64,000 bases of DNA from Lumbricus terrestris (lineage: Eukaryota; Annelida; Clitellata; Crassiclitellata; Lumbricidae): contig OX457053.1 in NCBI GenBank assembly GCA_949752735.1, forward strand, positions 26,463,797-26,527,796. Reading direction: 5' to 3'. How positions within the stretch are numbered: position 1 is the first letter of the stretch; each line of letters begins with the position of its first letter. A program made the position numbers and the translations under genes. The notes under the pieces were generated by a model that was not told the DNA's origin, did not search any database, and saw only the letters and a list, made by a program, of their open reading frames with translations. This document shows, piece after piece, positions 9,182 to 19,817 of this stretch.

Positions 9182-9392
9182 TCAAACGTCCAATGGCACC
9201 AGTCTTCCCAATGTTAAGCCTTCTCCTTCAGTTTTCTGTAGTCTTCCATCATCATCCAAACCAACAGCATCTGTCTTTATCTTCCTCTTTTTCTTCTTCC
9301 ATTCATTCTTGCTTTGCTGATTTCTATCAGAAGGAAGTCTGCTTTCAATATAAGTCCTATCCGTTTTCTTTGCCTCATAAATCCTCATACTG
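9182..9392 (-). CDS. Unrecognised coding-like ORF in a kinase intron
   Basis: A ~68-codon open frame on the minus strand reads like real protein rather than repeat: a lysine-rich block (KNEWKKKKRKIKTD), then GLDDDGRLQKTEGEGLTLGR and a stop. An AG precedes it (AGTATGAG|GATTTATGAG). It lies between kinase exons 1 and 2, but their phases join directly without it, and Tec proteins have nothing like it there. It could be a fragment of a retrocopied gene. I do not recognise it, and it may be chance. Confidence 0.25.
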
Positions 9393-9394
9393 AA

Positions 9395-9400
9395 TGAATG

Positions 9401-9433
<33 letters not shown>

Positions 9434-9576
9434 AATAAGTAAATAAACCTAACGTTGAACATCGAATGCTTTAATAAATTTATTTAACAAATTTATTATT
9501 GAGAGGTCATTCCAGATAGCGGGACCCACAATAGAAAAGGCTCGACACACAATTACCATTACACCGACAGACACAC

Positions 9577-9612
<36 letters not shown>
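9395..9612. repeat. (AAT)n and (TC)n microsatellites
   Basis: AAT/AAAT units at about 9400-9440 and a perfect TC run at about 9577-9610, with an unremarkable A/T-rich stretch between. Confidence 0.9.
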
Positions 9613-9729
9613 AATAAATGCCTATAAATACAAACTGACATGTATGCAAGCAATAAAATTACATGATATATTATATGGTAACAGACGATAACAAGTCTAA
9701 CAGGAGTTCAACTTAATTGTATGGCAGAC

Positions 9730-9875
9730 CGTATGGCCCCCATCTGTCCTCTGCGCTCAGTGCACAGTCTCCTATAAGGAGTGGAAAGCTGAGACGACCT
9801 GAGGAGCAGATATCAAACCCAGATCCTTCTGATCTCCACGCCAGCAAGTAACCATTTAACCATCCATGCATGTAT
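9730..9875 (-). mobile_element. tRNA-derived SINE head (family 2 type)
   Basis: The minus strand reads GGTTAAATGGTTACTTGCTG, then GGCGTGGAGATCAGAAGGAT and GGGTTTGATATC. This follows the plan of the copies at 21781 and 36818 (TAGCGCATTGG, GGCATGGAGATCAG, GAGTTCGAGCCC). Its internal promoter boxes are degenerate. Confidence 0.4.
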
Positions 9876-10157
9876 TGTGCTTTGTCACTTTTGTCAATCA
9901 CTATGTTGATTTTGCAAAGATTTCGTCATGGCCACCTCACATCGTCAACTCAATATATTAGTTGGTGTCCCTAGATTCTACAGCAGGATTATTTTATCCC
10001 TTTAGGGCCTCACTTTTTTTAACCAATGAGCAAGATGTGTAAACCTGTCATGTATACTTTGGTTGCAAAATAAAAAATTTGATTGATTGACTGATTGAAT
10101 GATCTAACACTAAATAGATTGATTGACCTAACACTAAACTCCAACTGTTCCTCTAAT

Positions 10158-10215
10158 GCAGTGATTCCCAACTTTTTTTACTTCAGGGCCACTTTTTCTG
10201 TTCCCCTGCTCCCTA
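10158..10215 (+). mobile_element. Left end of a CAGTGGTTCCCAACC-type hAT element
   Basis: GCAGTGATTCCCAACTTTTT resembles the terminus of the three complete elements at 44-48 kb, followed by a GGGCCACTTTTTC block. No right end is seen, so this is probably a truncated copy. Confidence 0.35.
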
Positions 10216-10279
10216 GTACAATTAAAATAAGTAAGCAAAACCCGAATGTGTGGATCATGGCAGGAAACACAATGAAAAA

Positions 10280-10428
10280 TCACAATAATAAATTGAATAA
10301 TGTTAATAATAATGTCACTAATAAAGTCAATAATAAAGTCAACAATAATGTCAATAATAATGTCAATAATGATGTCAATAATAATAAAGTCAACAATAAT
10401 GTCAATAATAATGTCAATAATAGAAAAT
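10280..10428. repeat. AAT/GTC minisatellite (AATAATGTC units)
   Basis: Irregular 9-21 base units of AATAATGTCAATAATAAAGTC type. The 111-codon frame across it is Asn/Val-rich and not a gene. Confidence 0.85.
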
Positions 10429-10474
10429 AAACAGTACAGCTGATATTAAAATGACTTTAGTCTTGATGTGGCAC

Positions 10475-10619
10475 CTCGATGGATCCATCACAGTATCGCA
10501 AAACCGTCGACGTCAGCTGAAACCATCGATTCTTGTAGTTTTCCGTCTTGAATTTGCCTTTCATCTGCGATCGCTTCAGCATGTAGTCGCTTTTGAGTAC
10601 TTCGCCAGTTGTCATTTTC
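10475..10619 (-). CDS. BTK/TEC: Tec-family tyrosine kinase, first coding exon (PH domain start)
   Basis: Cytoplasmic Tec kinases act downstream of immune and other surface receptors; the PH domain recruits them to PIP3 membranes. The coding part is 10475-10615, exactly 47 codons, with acceptor TTCTCGTTCTTCTAG|GAAA just before the ATG and donor GAG|GTGCCA. MTTGEVLKSDYMLKRSQMKG aligns with the BTK/TEC start (ILES.FLKRSQQKKK), and YKNRWFQLT with FKKRLFLLT. K14 and R30 correspond to the PIP3-binding K12 and R28 of BTK. From memory, the first coding exon of human BTK also ends after codon 47. Exons 2-8 follow at lower coordinates with matching phases: PH 1-116, Btk motif 117-155, SH3 200-256. The untranslated upstream part implies an earlier non-coding exon. 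Confidence 0.92.
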
Positions 10620-10727
10620 CTAGAAGAACGAGAAAATAAAAATCGATCAGAAACTACAATCTTAGAAAGGTTTCACTCGTCCTCTCAAGGCTCTCATGCA
10701 GTTCACACCACGAACCCTACTCCTACC

Positions 10728-11165
10728 TTCATATTCATTTATCATAGAGATCCTTCAAGGCAACTACTCAGGAGCGCTCTCGACCCGAACTCGGCTGAAA
10801 AGGACGGTTATTAAAGCTGCTATAAAACACATCTGAGCAAACCTTATAAAACATATCTGAGCAAATCTCAGGCACAAACAGGGTTTAAAGTGGGTGGGAA
10901 CGTGTGGGAACGGCGCTCCCACTGCTCTCGAATTTCTTGGCTTGCGTTCCCACTGTATGGAACCCTGGAAGCATGGGCATTCCCATTAAAACTTCATCAG
11001 CGTTCCCACTGCTCACCATTGGCGTTCCCACTGCTCATCCAAACCACTTTAACCACTGGGCATAAAGCCTATATAGACAGCGGAAGTTCATTTCATACCC
11101 AGGGTGCAAATAACAGAAAAGCACGGTGCTGTGTAAGATCAGTTCGTGTTTATGCCATTGATTGA
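10728..11165 (-). repeat. Dispersed GCGCTC-family repeat interrupted by a 180-bp MITE
   Basis: The left part (CTACTCAGGAGCGCTCTCG, ACACATCTGAGCAAACCTTA) and the right part (AAAGCACGGTGCTGTGTAAGA) are contiguous in the uninterrupted copy at 1498-1860. The interruption is the element at 10879-11058. Confidence 0.6.
10879..11058. mobile_element. hAT-type MITE 'A', copy 1 (180 bp)
   Basis: The inverted ends are CAGGGTTTAAAGTGG and (reverse) CAGTGGTTAAAGTGG. The flanks GGCACAAA (10871-10878) and GGCATAAA (11059-11066) form an 8-bp target duplication with one change. The interior repeats GTTCCCACTGCTC several times. It is non-coding and relies on a transposase from elsewhere. Confidence 0.75.
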
Positions 11166-11444
11166 AACCTAGTCTCTCTTCTTCAGGGATTGCGGCTTAT
11201 CTAGTTCATCCGAATGCTGATGATAGTCAGGCATCTGACACCAGTTTGTCATTTGTCATTTACGGATACTTGTGAGCAGGAAGAGAAAAATAACTGAGGG
11301 TCATGAGACATTGATTTATGAGGACTTTGGGAGCACAATGAGAACTATGGGGTCCTAAGAAAGACCAGGGGGTTGAACCCTCCCCGCAATTCTCACCCTG
11401 CTTGTAAGGCTGACTGGATACCAGATTATGTCATTGTATTGTAT

Positions 11445-11505
11445 ATGAGAATTTATAAAGCGCCTCTTACAGTACTAGCTATTCAGAGGTGCTCTCAGCC
11501 ATGAG
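11445..11505 (-). repeat. Fragment of the GCGCTC-family repeat
   Basis: TTTATAAAGCGCCTCTTACAG and CTATTCAGAGGTGCTCTCAG match the family's end module. Confidence 0.4.
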
Positions 11506-12039
11506 GAAATAAAAATTAAAAAAAATATATATATATATCACACACCACATGATATACCACATACCACATACACCCATCACAGACTCTTGGCATCGATTCA
11601 AGTATCTACTGGGAATAGCACTGCTTGCGTCTTGACAAACCAGGGTTTCATCAAGCACAAAGCAAACTATTTTAATGTGAAAAAACAGCATAACTAAATT
11701 AGTAAATTAGCAGTTTGGCGCCATAGATGTTTGCACCAAAAGACAAACAAACAGGTCTATGCAAATTTTCAAACAAATGCTTTAGAAAATTATTAAATTT
11801 ATGTAAAATCTATTTGCACGGAACAATGATAAAATATGGCAAACGTGATAATCGAATAAAACACGATATCAGTCTTATCTCAAATCTATTCAGTGGCTAT
11901 ATATCAATACCACAAACAAATGGGAAATAAATTAATTCCATTCACAAGCAACTCAACCCACTGCTCAAAGTCATCCTATCTTCATTTGACCTACCACTAA
12001 ACTCCAACTATTCCTCTAATGTAATGTAGTGTTGCTCAC

Positions 12040-12101
12040 AGCCGTGGCCATTCAGCAGCGCTCCCAGTGCAAGAACCCCGAGGAAGGTCCTAAGACGAGA
12101 G

Positions 12102-12138
<37 letters not shown>

Positions 12139-12350
12139 CAGAGACAAGACAGAGACAGAGAGAGAGAGATATGTAGATAGCGATTTAGAAAGAGAGTCCC
12201 ACGCAATGGAGGGAATTACATAAGGAGAGCCCAATGAAGGTAAAGGATAGAGTTTGAGCAATAGTGGTTCTAGCTCATGGGACAAACATGTCAGTCCTGA
12301 CTAGAGAATGGAGAGGTCAATGAGATATTGAAGAGAGAAGAGAAAGAATG
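12040..12350. repeat. Dispersed repeat with (GA)n tract, related to 46815-47090
   Basis: CATTCAGCAGCGCTCCCAGTGCAAG and CCTAAGACGAGAGAG resemble GCGCTTCCAGTGCGCAAGGC and GTTCTGAGAAAAGAAAGTGAG at 46850. A GA-rich purine tract (12098-12170) has expanded inside. Confidence 0.45.
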
Positions 12351-12465
12351 AGATACCTGAGATATTTCAGTGCAAGACCCAGTTTCTACTTGAGGACCAG
12401 AGCAGGGACTTTAAAATTGGATGCGAAAGAGGAAGCCAGTGTAGTTGGTTGACCAAAAACGATGA

Positions 12466-12766
12466 TCTATATAAATAAAGAGAAGATTCTGTGTGTCTGT
12501 TTGTCTGAGGGAGGGTAAGAGGGAGGGTGGGAGGGTAGAAGGGTGAGAGTGAGGGTGAAAGAGAGGGTAGGAGGGAGAGAGGGGTGGGAGAGAGGCTGGG
12601 AGGGAGGCTGGGAGGGTGGGAGAGAGGGAGGGTGGTATGTAAGAGATGGTGGGGAGGGAGGGAGAGTGGGAGGGATGGTGGGATGGAGGAAGGGACGGAG
12701 GGAGGTATTGACGGGGGAACAGCCCGAATCCTAAAATTCCCGGGCAACGCCGGGTACCCCAGCTAG
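12466..12766 (+). mobile_element. Small non-autonomous Helitron (301 bp)
   Basis: It starts with TC (TCTATATAAATAAAGAGAAG) directly after an A and ends with CTAG directly before a T. The 3' hairpin CCCGG-GCAACG-CCGGG (12739-12754) lies about 12 bases before the end. A/T insertion, 5'-TC, 3'-CTRR and the subterminal hairpin are the Helitron hallmarks. There is no Rep/helicase. The interior is a GGGA-rich tract. Confidence 0.8.
12506..12715. repeat. GGGA/GGGT purine tract with G-quadruplex potential
   Basis: Around 200 bases are almost pure purine on the plus strand, with dozens of GGG runs (GAGGGAGGGTGGGAGGG types). It is inside the Helitron. The overlapping ORFs are compositional. Confidence 0.85.
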
Positions 12767-13596
12767 TACATGTATATGAGAAGATTTATGAAGACAAGCA
12801 ATCAAACGAGCAGCAACATGAAGGTCAGATTGAATAGGATATAGACAGACCCTGGGATTAAGAACGAAATTGCAGCACTAATTAATTCTGGAACAGACGG
12901 ATGCAAGGACTATTGATGTCATGGTAGGATGGTAGACAGATCCACAACTCTACCACTGCAGCATAATTTATCCCTCGTGTTTTCATGACAACTAGCCAGC
13001 CATTCCATGCTTCAGGCTCACCCAACCTCTTTTTATTTCTCCTCAAATGGGATTTCCACTATTGCGTCTAAATATTTACCTGCATTTATAGTTCAGCAGT
13101 CCTCAACCTGTGGGTCAACCAATACTACTTAGAGTTTCTTCACAAAAATATTAAAGACTGTTTTCATGTTTAAAGTACTTCGTTATAAAATTCAAATGAA
13201 AAGTTGCTCGAAAACATAAATTTCGGTAGTTGAAATTGAAAGAATCATATCTTTCTATCCGTTCAAATTTATGACATGATATGTTGGAATCATATTCTCG
13301 GTTCAATTCTCTAAATATCAGGAAATTTTTAGTATGATTAATCATCAGGCAATAGAGATTTATTAGAAACAGTTTGGCTTACTTTTAAGCAAACCATGTT
13401 GCATTATAATACATCTGTTTGTTTCTATGGCCAGTCAAGGTTGGGTGAGCTTTGTGCATGTAATGGCTGGCTAGTCATCACTTACCAGAAAGTTTGTTTC
13501 AAAATGGGAAGAAGGGGAAGATGAGAACAAAGAAACGAGGCATAACAAGAAGAAGTGGAAAAAGAAGACAAAGAATCCGTTGGAAATGCATGCTGT

Positions 13597-14480
13597 CCAT
13601 TAATGTTTCATCGAACTTCAATTTACACTTAAAGGCAAATCATGATTCATGAACTCACTACCAGGTACTTTCAATTTATGGGTCAACCCGAATCCCTGAT
13701 TACCGATTTCCTACAAGCGATTAATATGAAATATATAGAGAGTCTGTGAAAGCAATTTTACTAATTAAAAGGTTAATTAGTCGGAAATTAATTGGAGCAT
13801 TGGAATGGTAGTTTCAGGTGCCTTACAGCATCCTTATTTTACCTCATTCTAGTAGCGCATGATTTGATTTTTGCAACAACTTTCAATGATGCTAATGTTT
13901 CATCGAGCTTCAATTTACACTTAAAGGTAAATCATGATTCATGACCTCACTACCAGGTACTTTCAATTTATGGATCAACCCGAATCCCTGATTAATTACC
14001 CACATCCTACAAGCGATTAATGAGAAATATAAAGAGAGTCTGTGAAATCAATTTGACTAATTAAAAGGTTAATTAGTCGGAAATTAATTGGAGCATTGGA
14101 ATGGTAGTTTCGGGTGCCTTACAGCATCCTTATTTTACCTCATTCTAGTAGCGCATGATTTGATTTTTGCAACAACTTTCAATGATGCTAATGTTTCATC
14201 GAGCTTCAATTTACACTTAAAGGCAAATCATGATTCATGAACTCACTACCAGGTACTTTCAATTTATGGGTCAACCCGAATCCCAGATTACCGATTTCCT
14301 ACAAGTGATTAATGTGAAATATATAGAGAGTCTGTGAAAGCAATTTTACTAATTAAAAGGTTAATTAGTAAGAAATTAATTGGAGCATTGGAATGGCAGC
14401 TTCAGGTGCCTTACAGCATCCTTATTTCAACTCATTCTAGTAGTCCATGGTTTGATTTTTGCAACAACTTTCCGTGATGC
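13597..14480. repeat. Three tandem copies of a ~295-bp sequence
   Basis: AATGTTTCATCGA(A/G)CTTCAA starts near 13604, 13896 and 14190. Each copy also has CTACCAGGTACTTTCAATTT and GGTTAATTAGTCGGAAATTA in the same order. The third copy drifts at its end. No ORF; lies in the presumed first intron of the kinase gene. Confidence 0.85.
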
Positions 14481-14992
14481 CAGTATTGTTCTTGCATGCC
14501 AAGAAGTTAGTTAACTACCAATATCCTGCATATCTGCAACCAACGTTTCTTTCGTTATTATCTATTTTACCCATTACCCGAAAGGTATGGCATACTGTAA
14601 ATACTACTGTGCATCACTGACTTAATTCTTAAGAGGCATTACACCCGTCTCTTGCTTCAGAACAAAAAGAAGGAATGAATGCTTCCAGTTTTAGATGCAT
14701 TAAAAGACAAATCATGCTGAATGATCTTGCCTGTCACAGTGTTATCAGATCTATTTGCCATAAAACTTTTAACGACCAGCTACATATGTTTTTTCCCATA
14801 CATTTTTAATACATGCTGGTTGTTAAAACCCTTTAAAATGAAATAAGTTGACGACCTGATAATTCAGTACATTGCGAACTGCATACCCAGAATTGAAAGT
14901 CAGATGCTTCATGCTTCTGCAGAGAGTAATAAAGAACAATCATGATGCAAACAACACTACTGGGAATACGTACTACTGCTACTGCTCACAGT

Positions 14993-15168
14993 CAGTGTTT
15001 AATCTAAACGTCTCTTCAGGGGAGGGGGGAGAGTGGTGAAGCTCCCCCAGGAATGACATTCACCCCAGAAAAATTCTAGAGGTGTTGTTTACATGTAAAT
15101 ATGTAGCATTCCTGCCCCCCCTCATAAAAATGATACATGTAACAATTCACCCCCCCCAAACCGGTCAT

Positions 15169-15203
<35 letters not shown>

Positions 15204-15255
15204 ACCCCAGAAACCTGAATTCCCCTAAAGCAGGAGGGGAATAGATTAAACACTG
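14993..15255. mobile_element. MITE with CAGTGTTTAATCTA inverted ends (263 bp)
   Basis: Perfect 14-base terminal inverted repeats (CAGTGTTTAATCTA) begin and end it. The inside is C-rich on the plus strand with a (CA)n tract at 15174-15202. No convincing target duplication is left, so the superfamily is open; the CAG end suggests hAT. Confidence 0.6.
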
Positions 15256-15415
15256 TCTAGCAGCGAAAAAGCTGTGACATCCAATAGTGATTACAATTTC
15301 AAAGACTTAACGACTGTGCAGGAAGAGGCTCTTCAATTGACATAATTAATGATATGTCATGTGAACTGTAAACAGGGTTTGAAGTGTGTGGGAACACGTT
15401 GGAACGGTGTTTCAC

Positions 15416-16102
15416 GGTAAACGGACATTATCTCCCGGACATTATCCCCCCTCCAAACAATAGCATCCCAGACATTACCCCTCGGGGTAGGACATCACCC
15501 CCCCATGATATCATTACCTAAAAATGATGCAAAAATATACGAATTGGCCTGTTTTGAAATGAAGATCTATACTTTAAACATTAGTTGAATATTTCAAGAA
15601 TATGTTATTAAAGGTGCATATTTGCATAGTATACATGAATATTATACATCAAAAATTTCTAGGAGAATATGTCAAGGTGTATATTTATGTTTGACATTAA
15701 GAATATACATCCAAAACATCTAGAAGAGTACATTGTTACACTAGTCGTCCACAGCTCACATTGCTAGATCGTTCATTGTAAAATACGGTATAATTTGTTA
15801 CATAAAGTGCAAGTCTCTAATTTACGTCGCAGACAACAGCAACAAGCCTTAAAATATAGACCCAAATGACAAGTCCTTGCTTTAGAAATGAATATTAAAC
15901 TGAATGACAATAACAAGTCTTAAGCTTGCAAATGAATGACAGTAACATGTCTTTACCGTGATGCATTAACAAGTTGAGCGAAACCAGCTTTACCGATGAA
16001 ATTAAGAAATACACTAATTGCACAGAGGGGGGATTTTGGCCGGGGGATAATGTCCTACACACAATCTTGGGAGGTTTTTCCGGGGCTGGGGTGGAGATAA
16101 TG
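15416..16102. mobile_element. Element B: fold-back MITE with GGACATTATCTCC ends
   Basis: GTAAACGGACATTATCTCC on the left and, reversed, GTAGGACATTATCTCCACC on the right. GGATAATGTCC blocks are repeated near both ends. It splits the ACGGTGTT/CCGTTCCC part of MITE A copy 2. Exact ends are uncertain by a few bases; no ORF. Confidence 0.55.
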
Positions 16103-17067
16103 TCCTACAACCGTTCCCACTGCTCTTGAAATTCTTTGCCTGCAATTCCACTGCTCACCATGCATTCCAAAAAACAACACTTCTCAGGCATTAGGATAGA
16201 TTGATTCATCCCCCCGGATAGCTTTCAGGGGGGATACTCCGTTTCGTGTCACCGGGAGATCCAACCGGGTCAAGACATCTCTCTTGCGTGTAATTTCCTG
16301 CAGATTTAATTCTGGTTCATTCATGCTTTTCATATTACCACTGTCTTGCTGAAGAAATTAGAGGTGGAATTAGGTGACCAATGTTCCCATGTGATTTGAC
16401 GCGTTCTACGAGCGTTCGGAAGGGCTGGCTTCAGGGAGATATGTACCGAAATAACCAGGTACTGAAATAACCAACGAATTTATGTCTCTATGCGCTTCCG
16501 TATTCGGCTCTGCTAATCTTGATGCGTGTTCTTTGTTGACATACTTTAGTTACAACCAATGTGGATATCGAAACATGGTTGAAGAAAATTTTTATAGCAC
16601 TTTATAGTTTTCCGCTGCCAAATGTAATTTTTAGGCTGTTGGAATTTGTCAAGTTTGCCGGTGATATTTTAGGGGAATGTTGTTGCAAATTTGTATTTGC
16701 AACCATTAATGGTCTATCTAATGATATATATGCTAAAGGTATCCAAATTTCGCGCATGGATTCGCGTCTTGACATTTGATTTGAACAGGCGCATGTCGTA
16801 CTGAAATAACCAGGTTTTGTGGTACCGAAATAACCGGTTATTTCGGTACCGATGGTTATTTCAGTACAACTCTGACTGTTACTTATTGCAGTTCGACTTA
16901 AACTTAAGACTTTAACTCCTGTAAATATATGTTTGCATTGTTATATCTTTATGTAGTTACAAAAGTAAGTAAGTGAGTATGTTCATTATCCAAGTACATA
17001 ATTATATATCTATTAAATATGGACCAAATAAAAGTTTTCTTGCTAAAGATAACAAATAATCAGCTGC

Positions 17068-18450
17068 CTTCATCATCCTCAGCAATCATGCACTAACAGG
17101 CTTCAACATCAACGGATATCATCGATCAAAAGTCTTCATCATCCACAGCTATCATGCACTAACAGGCTTCAACATCAATGGATATCATCGATCAAAAGTC
17201 TTCATCATCCACAGCTATCATGCACTAACAGGCTTCAACATCAATGGATATCATCGATCAAAAGTCTTCATCATCCACAGCTATCATGCACTAACAGCCT
17301 TTAACATCAACGGATATCATCGATCAAAAGTCTTCATCATCCACAGCTATCATACACTAACATCTTTCAACATCAATGGATATCATCGATCAAAAGTCTT
17401 CATCATCCACAGCTATCATACACTAACATCTTTCAACATCAATGGATATCATCGATCAAAAGTCTTCATCATCCACAGCTATCATGCACTAACAGGCTTC
17501 AACATCAATGGATATCATCGATCAAAAGTCTTCATCATCCACAGCTATCATACACTAACATCTTTCAACATCAATGGATATCATCCATCAAAAGTCTTCA
17601 TCATCCACAGCTATCATGCACTAACAGGCTTCAACATCAACGGATATCATCGATCAAAAGTCTTCATCATCCACAGCTATCATACACTAACATCTTTCAA
17701 CATCAATGGATATCATCCATCAAAAGTCTTCATCATCCACAGCTATCATGCACTAACAGGCTTCAACATCAACGGATATCATCGATCAAAAGTCTTCATC
17801 ATCCACAGCTATCATACACTAACATCTTTCAACATCAATGGATATCATCGATCAAAAGTCTTCATCATCCACAGCTATCATGCACTAACAGGCTTCAACA
17901 TCAACGGATATCATCGATCAAAAGTCGTCATCATCCACAGCTATCATGCACTAACAGGCTTCAACATCAACGGATATCATCGATCAAAAGTCGTCATCAT
18001 CCACAGCTATCATGCACTAACAGGCTTCAACATCAATGGATATCATCGATCAAAAGTCTTCATCATCCACAGCTATCATGCACTAACAGGCTTCAACATC
18101 AATGGATATCATCGATCAAAAGTCTTCATCATCCACAGCTATCATACACTAACATCTTTCAACATCAATGGATATCATCCATCAAAAGTCTTCATCATCC
18201 ACAGCTATCATGCACTAACAGGCTTCAACATCAACGGATATCATCGATCAAAAGTCGTCATCATCCACAGCTATCATACACTAACATCTTTCAACATCAA
18301 TGGATATCATCCATCAAAAGTCTTCATCATCCACAGCTATCATACACTAACATCTTTCAACATCAATGGATATCATCCATCAAAAGTCTTCATCATCCAC
18401 AGCTATCATGGATCAACAGCCTTTAACATCATTAGATATCATGGATCATC
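17068..18450. repeat. 66-bp tandem array, about 21 copies
   Basis: The unit holds TTCATCATCCACAGCTATCA, GCACTAACAGGCTTCAACAT and GGATATCATCGATCAAAAG. The block CTT(C/T)AACATC occurs at 17101 and again at 18421, exactly 20 x 66 bases later, so no net indel has accumulated. Two unit types (GCACTAACAGGC and ACACTAACATCT) alternate irregularly. One plus-strand frame is stop-free from 17060 to 18475 but has no ATG. Confidence 0.95.
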
Positions 18451-18583
18451 AGCATGGCTATCATCGATAGTATTTTAGTATTTTTGTTCTGTTTTAGATA
18501 ATTGAAACCATTGCAGAGTGGATTTTGTAACTTGGATGTACTAAAATAACCAATGGTTATTTTAGTACAACCCTGGTTATTTC

Positions 18584-19520
18584 CAGGGATGGGCAGTAAT
18601 TTAATTGAGTAATTGAAATTACGTAATTTAAATTACAATTGTAATTGGTAATTTGTAATTTGCAGCTCTGAATCAAAGTAATTTGTAATTTGTAATTCAA
18701 TTACATTTTCCCCTGTAATTTGTAATTTCAATTACATTCCTCAAAATCAAATTACTTTGGATGTGACAATGCTAAGATTCTTTGGTGAATCAAGCAATCC
18801 TTGCAACAGTGACTCACCCACTTTTAAAGTTATGCTGGCTGCCTGCACAAATTGCAGATCAAACTAAAAGAATATATACAAATTGCTAGTAACAATATCT
18901 GAAAATGCCACCAGTAGCGAACAAAATATTGAGAATCTAGTGGTCATAAAGAAGGAGAGGAAGGTGAAGAACTTTATGGTTTTAATGTGCAGCGAGCGTG
19001 CAGTGACCACAAAGTCGACCAGCAGAAACAAAAAACGATTTAGAAATCTTGCAGCATACAGAAGATGACAGAAATGGAACTATAGCAGTGCCTCATTGCT
19101 AGCCAACTGCTAGCAAGTTGTCTATACAATTTAATGCTGCCATGCCTTGGTCTGCAATAGAAGAGAGGGTCTTTAGTTTTTACAGGCATGACTGTAAGGC
19201 CAAACAGACGGCTTTAATTGTTTGAACAGCTGCTGCTTCTTAAAGACATTTAAATAGACTTTAATTTTTCTTACACAATAAATAATAATACACATAGAAA
19301 TAAGAATAAAGGCATGCACTTCCTGCCTGAGTTTTTTATTCCAATGATTTCAGCCCCAAAGTAATTTGTAATTGATGTAATTGAAATTACGTAATTTGTA
19401 ATTTGTAATTTGAGGCTCCGAGTCAAAAGTAATTTGTAATTTGTAATTCAATTACATTTTCTCCAGTAATTGGTAATTTGTAATTCAATTACATGTTGCC
19501 CTGTAATTTGCCCATCCCTG
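18584..19520 (+). mobile_element. hAT transposon, internally deleted (937 bp)
   Basis: The ends are CAGGGATGGGCA and its complement TGCCCATCCCTG, with a perfect 8-bp target duplication GTTATTTC at 18576-18583 and 19521-19528. Subterminal regions carry many AATTTGTAATT repeats. A transposase relic lies inside (19130-19250). It was inserted into one of the GGTTATTTCAGTACC motifs of element C. Confidence 0.9.
19130..19251 (+). pseudogene. hAT transposase remnant (C-terminal dimerisation region)
   Basis: AAMPWSAIEERVFSFYRHDC, then, after a frameshift near 19227, EQLLLLKDI and a stop. This is the C-terminal hAT dimerisation segment (SSA..ERVFS..., FEQLLLLK). The catalytic DDE part is missing, so the copy is dead. 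The upstream 61-codon ORF at 18883 is not recognisable. Confidence 0.75.
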
Positions 19521-19817
19521 GTTATTTCAGTACCCAATGAGGTACTGAAATAACCATAAAAAAATATAGAGGTGCACACAAAATTTTCATTTTTTTAGGT
19601 TCTGTGTGAATGTTATAAATGCTTTCTATTGTGTATATGGTTGATAAACAAATATTTTATTAGTTCCCTACCTTGAATTCTAGTTTGAAAATTAACACAA
19701 TGGAGTTATATCATTTTTCCCAAATCATCTGAAATGTGGTTATTTCGGTACCTACCTCCCCCACTGCTCACCTATCCAGCATTCCCACTGCTCATCCAAA
19801 CCACTTTAACCACTGAC

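Larger units (their letters stand above)
16434..19760. mobile_element. Element C: 3.3-kb element with repeated GGTACYGAAATAACC motifs
   Basis: The inverted ends are GGGAGATATGTACCGAAATA and (reverse) GGGAGGTAGGTACCGAAATA. The motif GGTAC(C/T)GAAATAACC and its complement recur internally at 16457, 16797-16865, 18538-18570 and 19522-19555, including a perfect palindrome at 16826-16855. It contains a 66-bp tandem array and is itself hit by a hAT element. No intact transposase; superfamily unknown. The left boundary is inferred from the inverted repeat only. Confidence 0.6.

Noticed and set aside
17068..18450. CRISPR-like array
   Set aside because: Direct tandem repeat without unique spacers in a eukaryotic genome; the same holds for the 30-bp array at 8825-9041.
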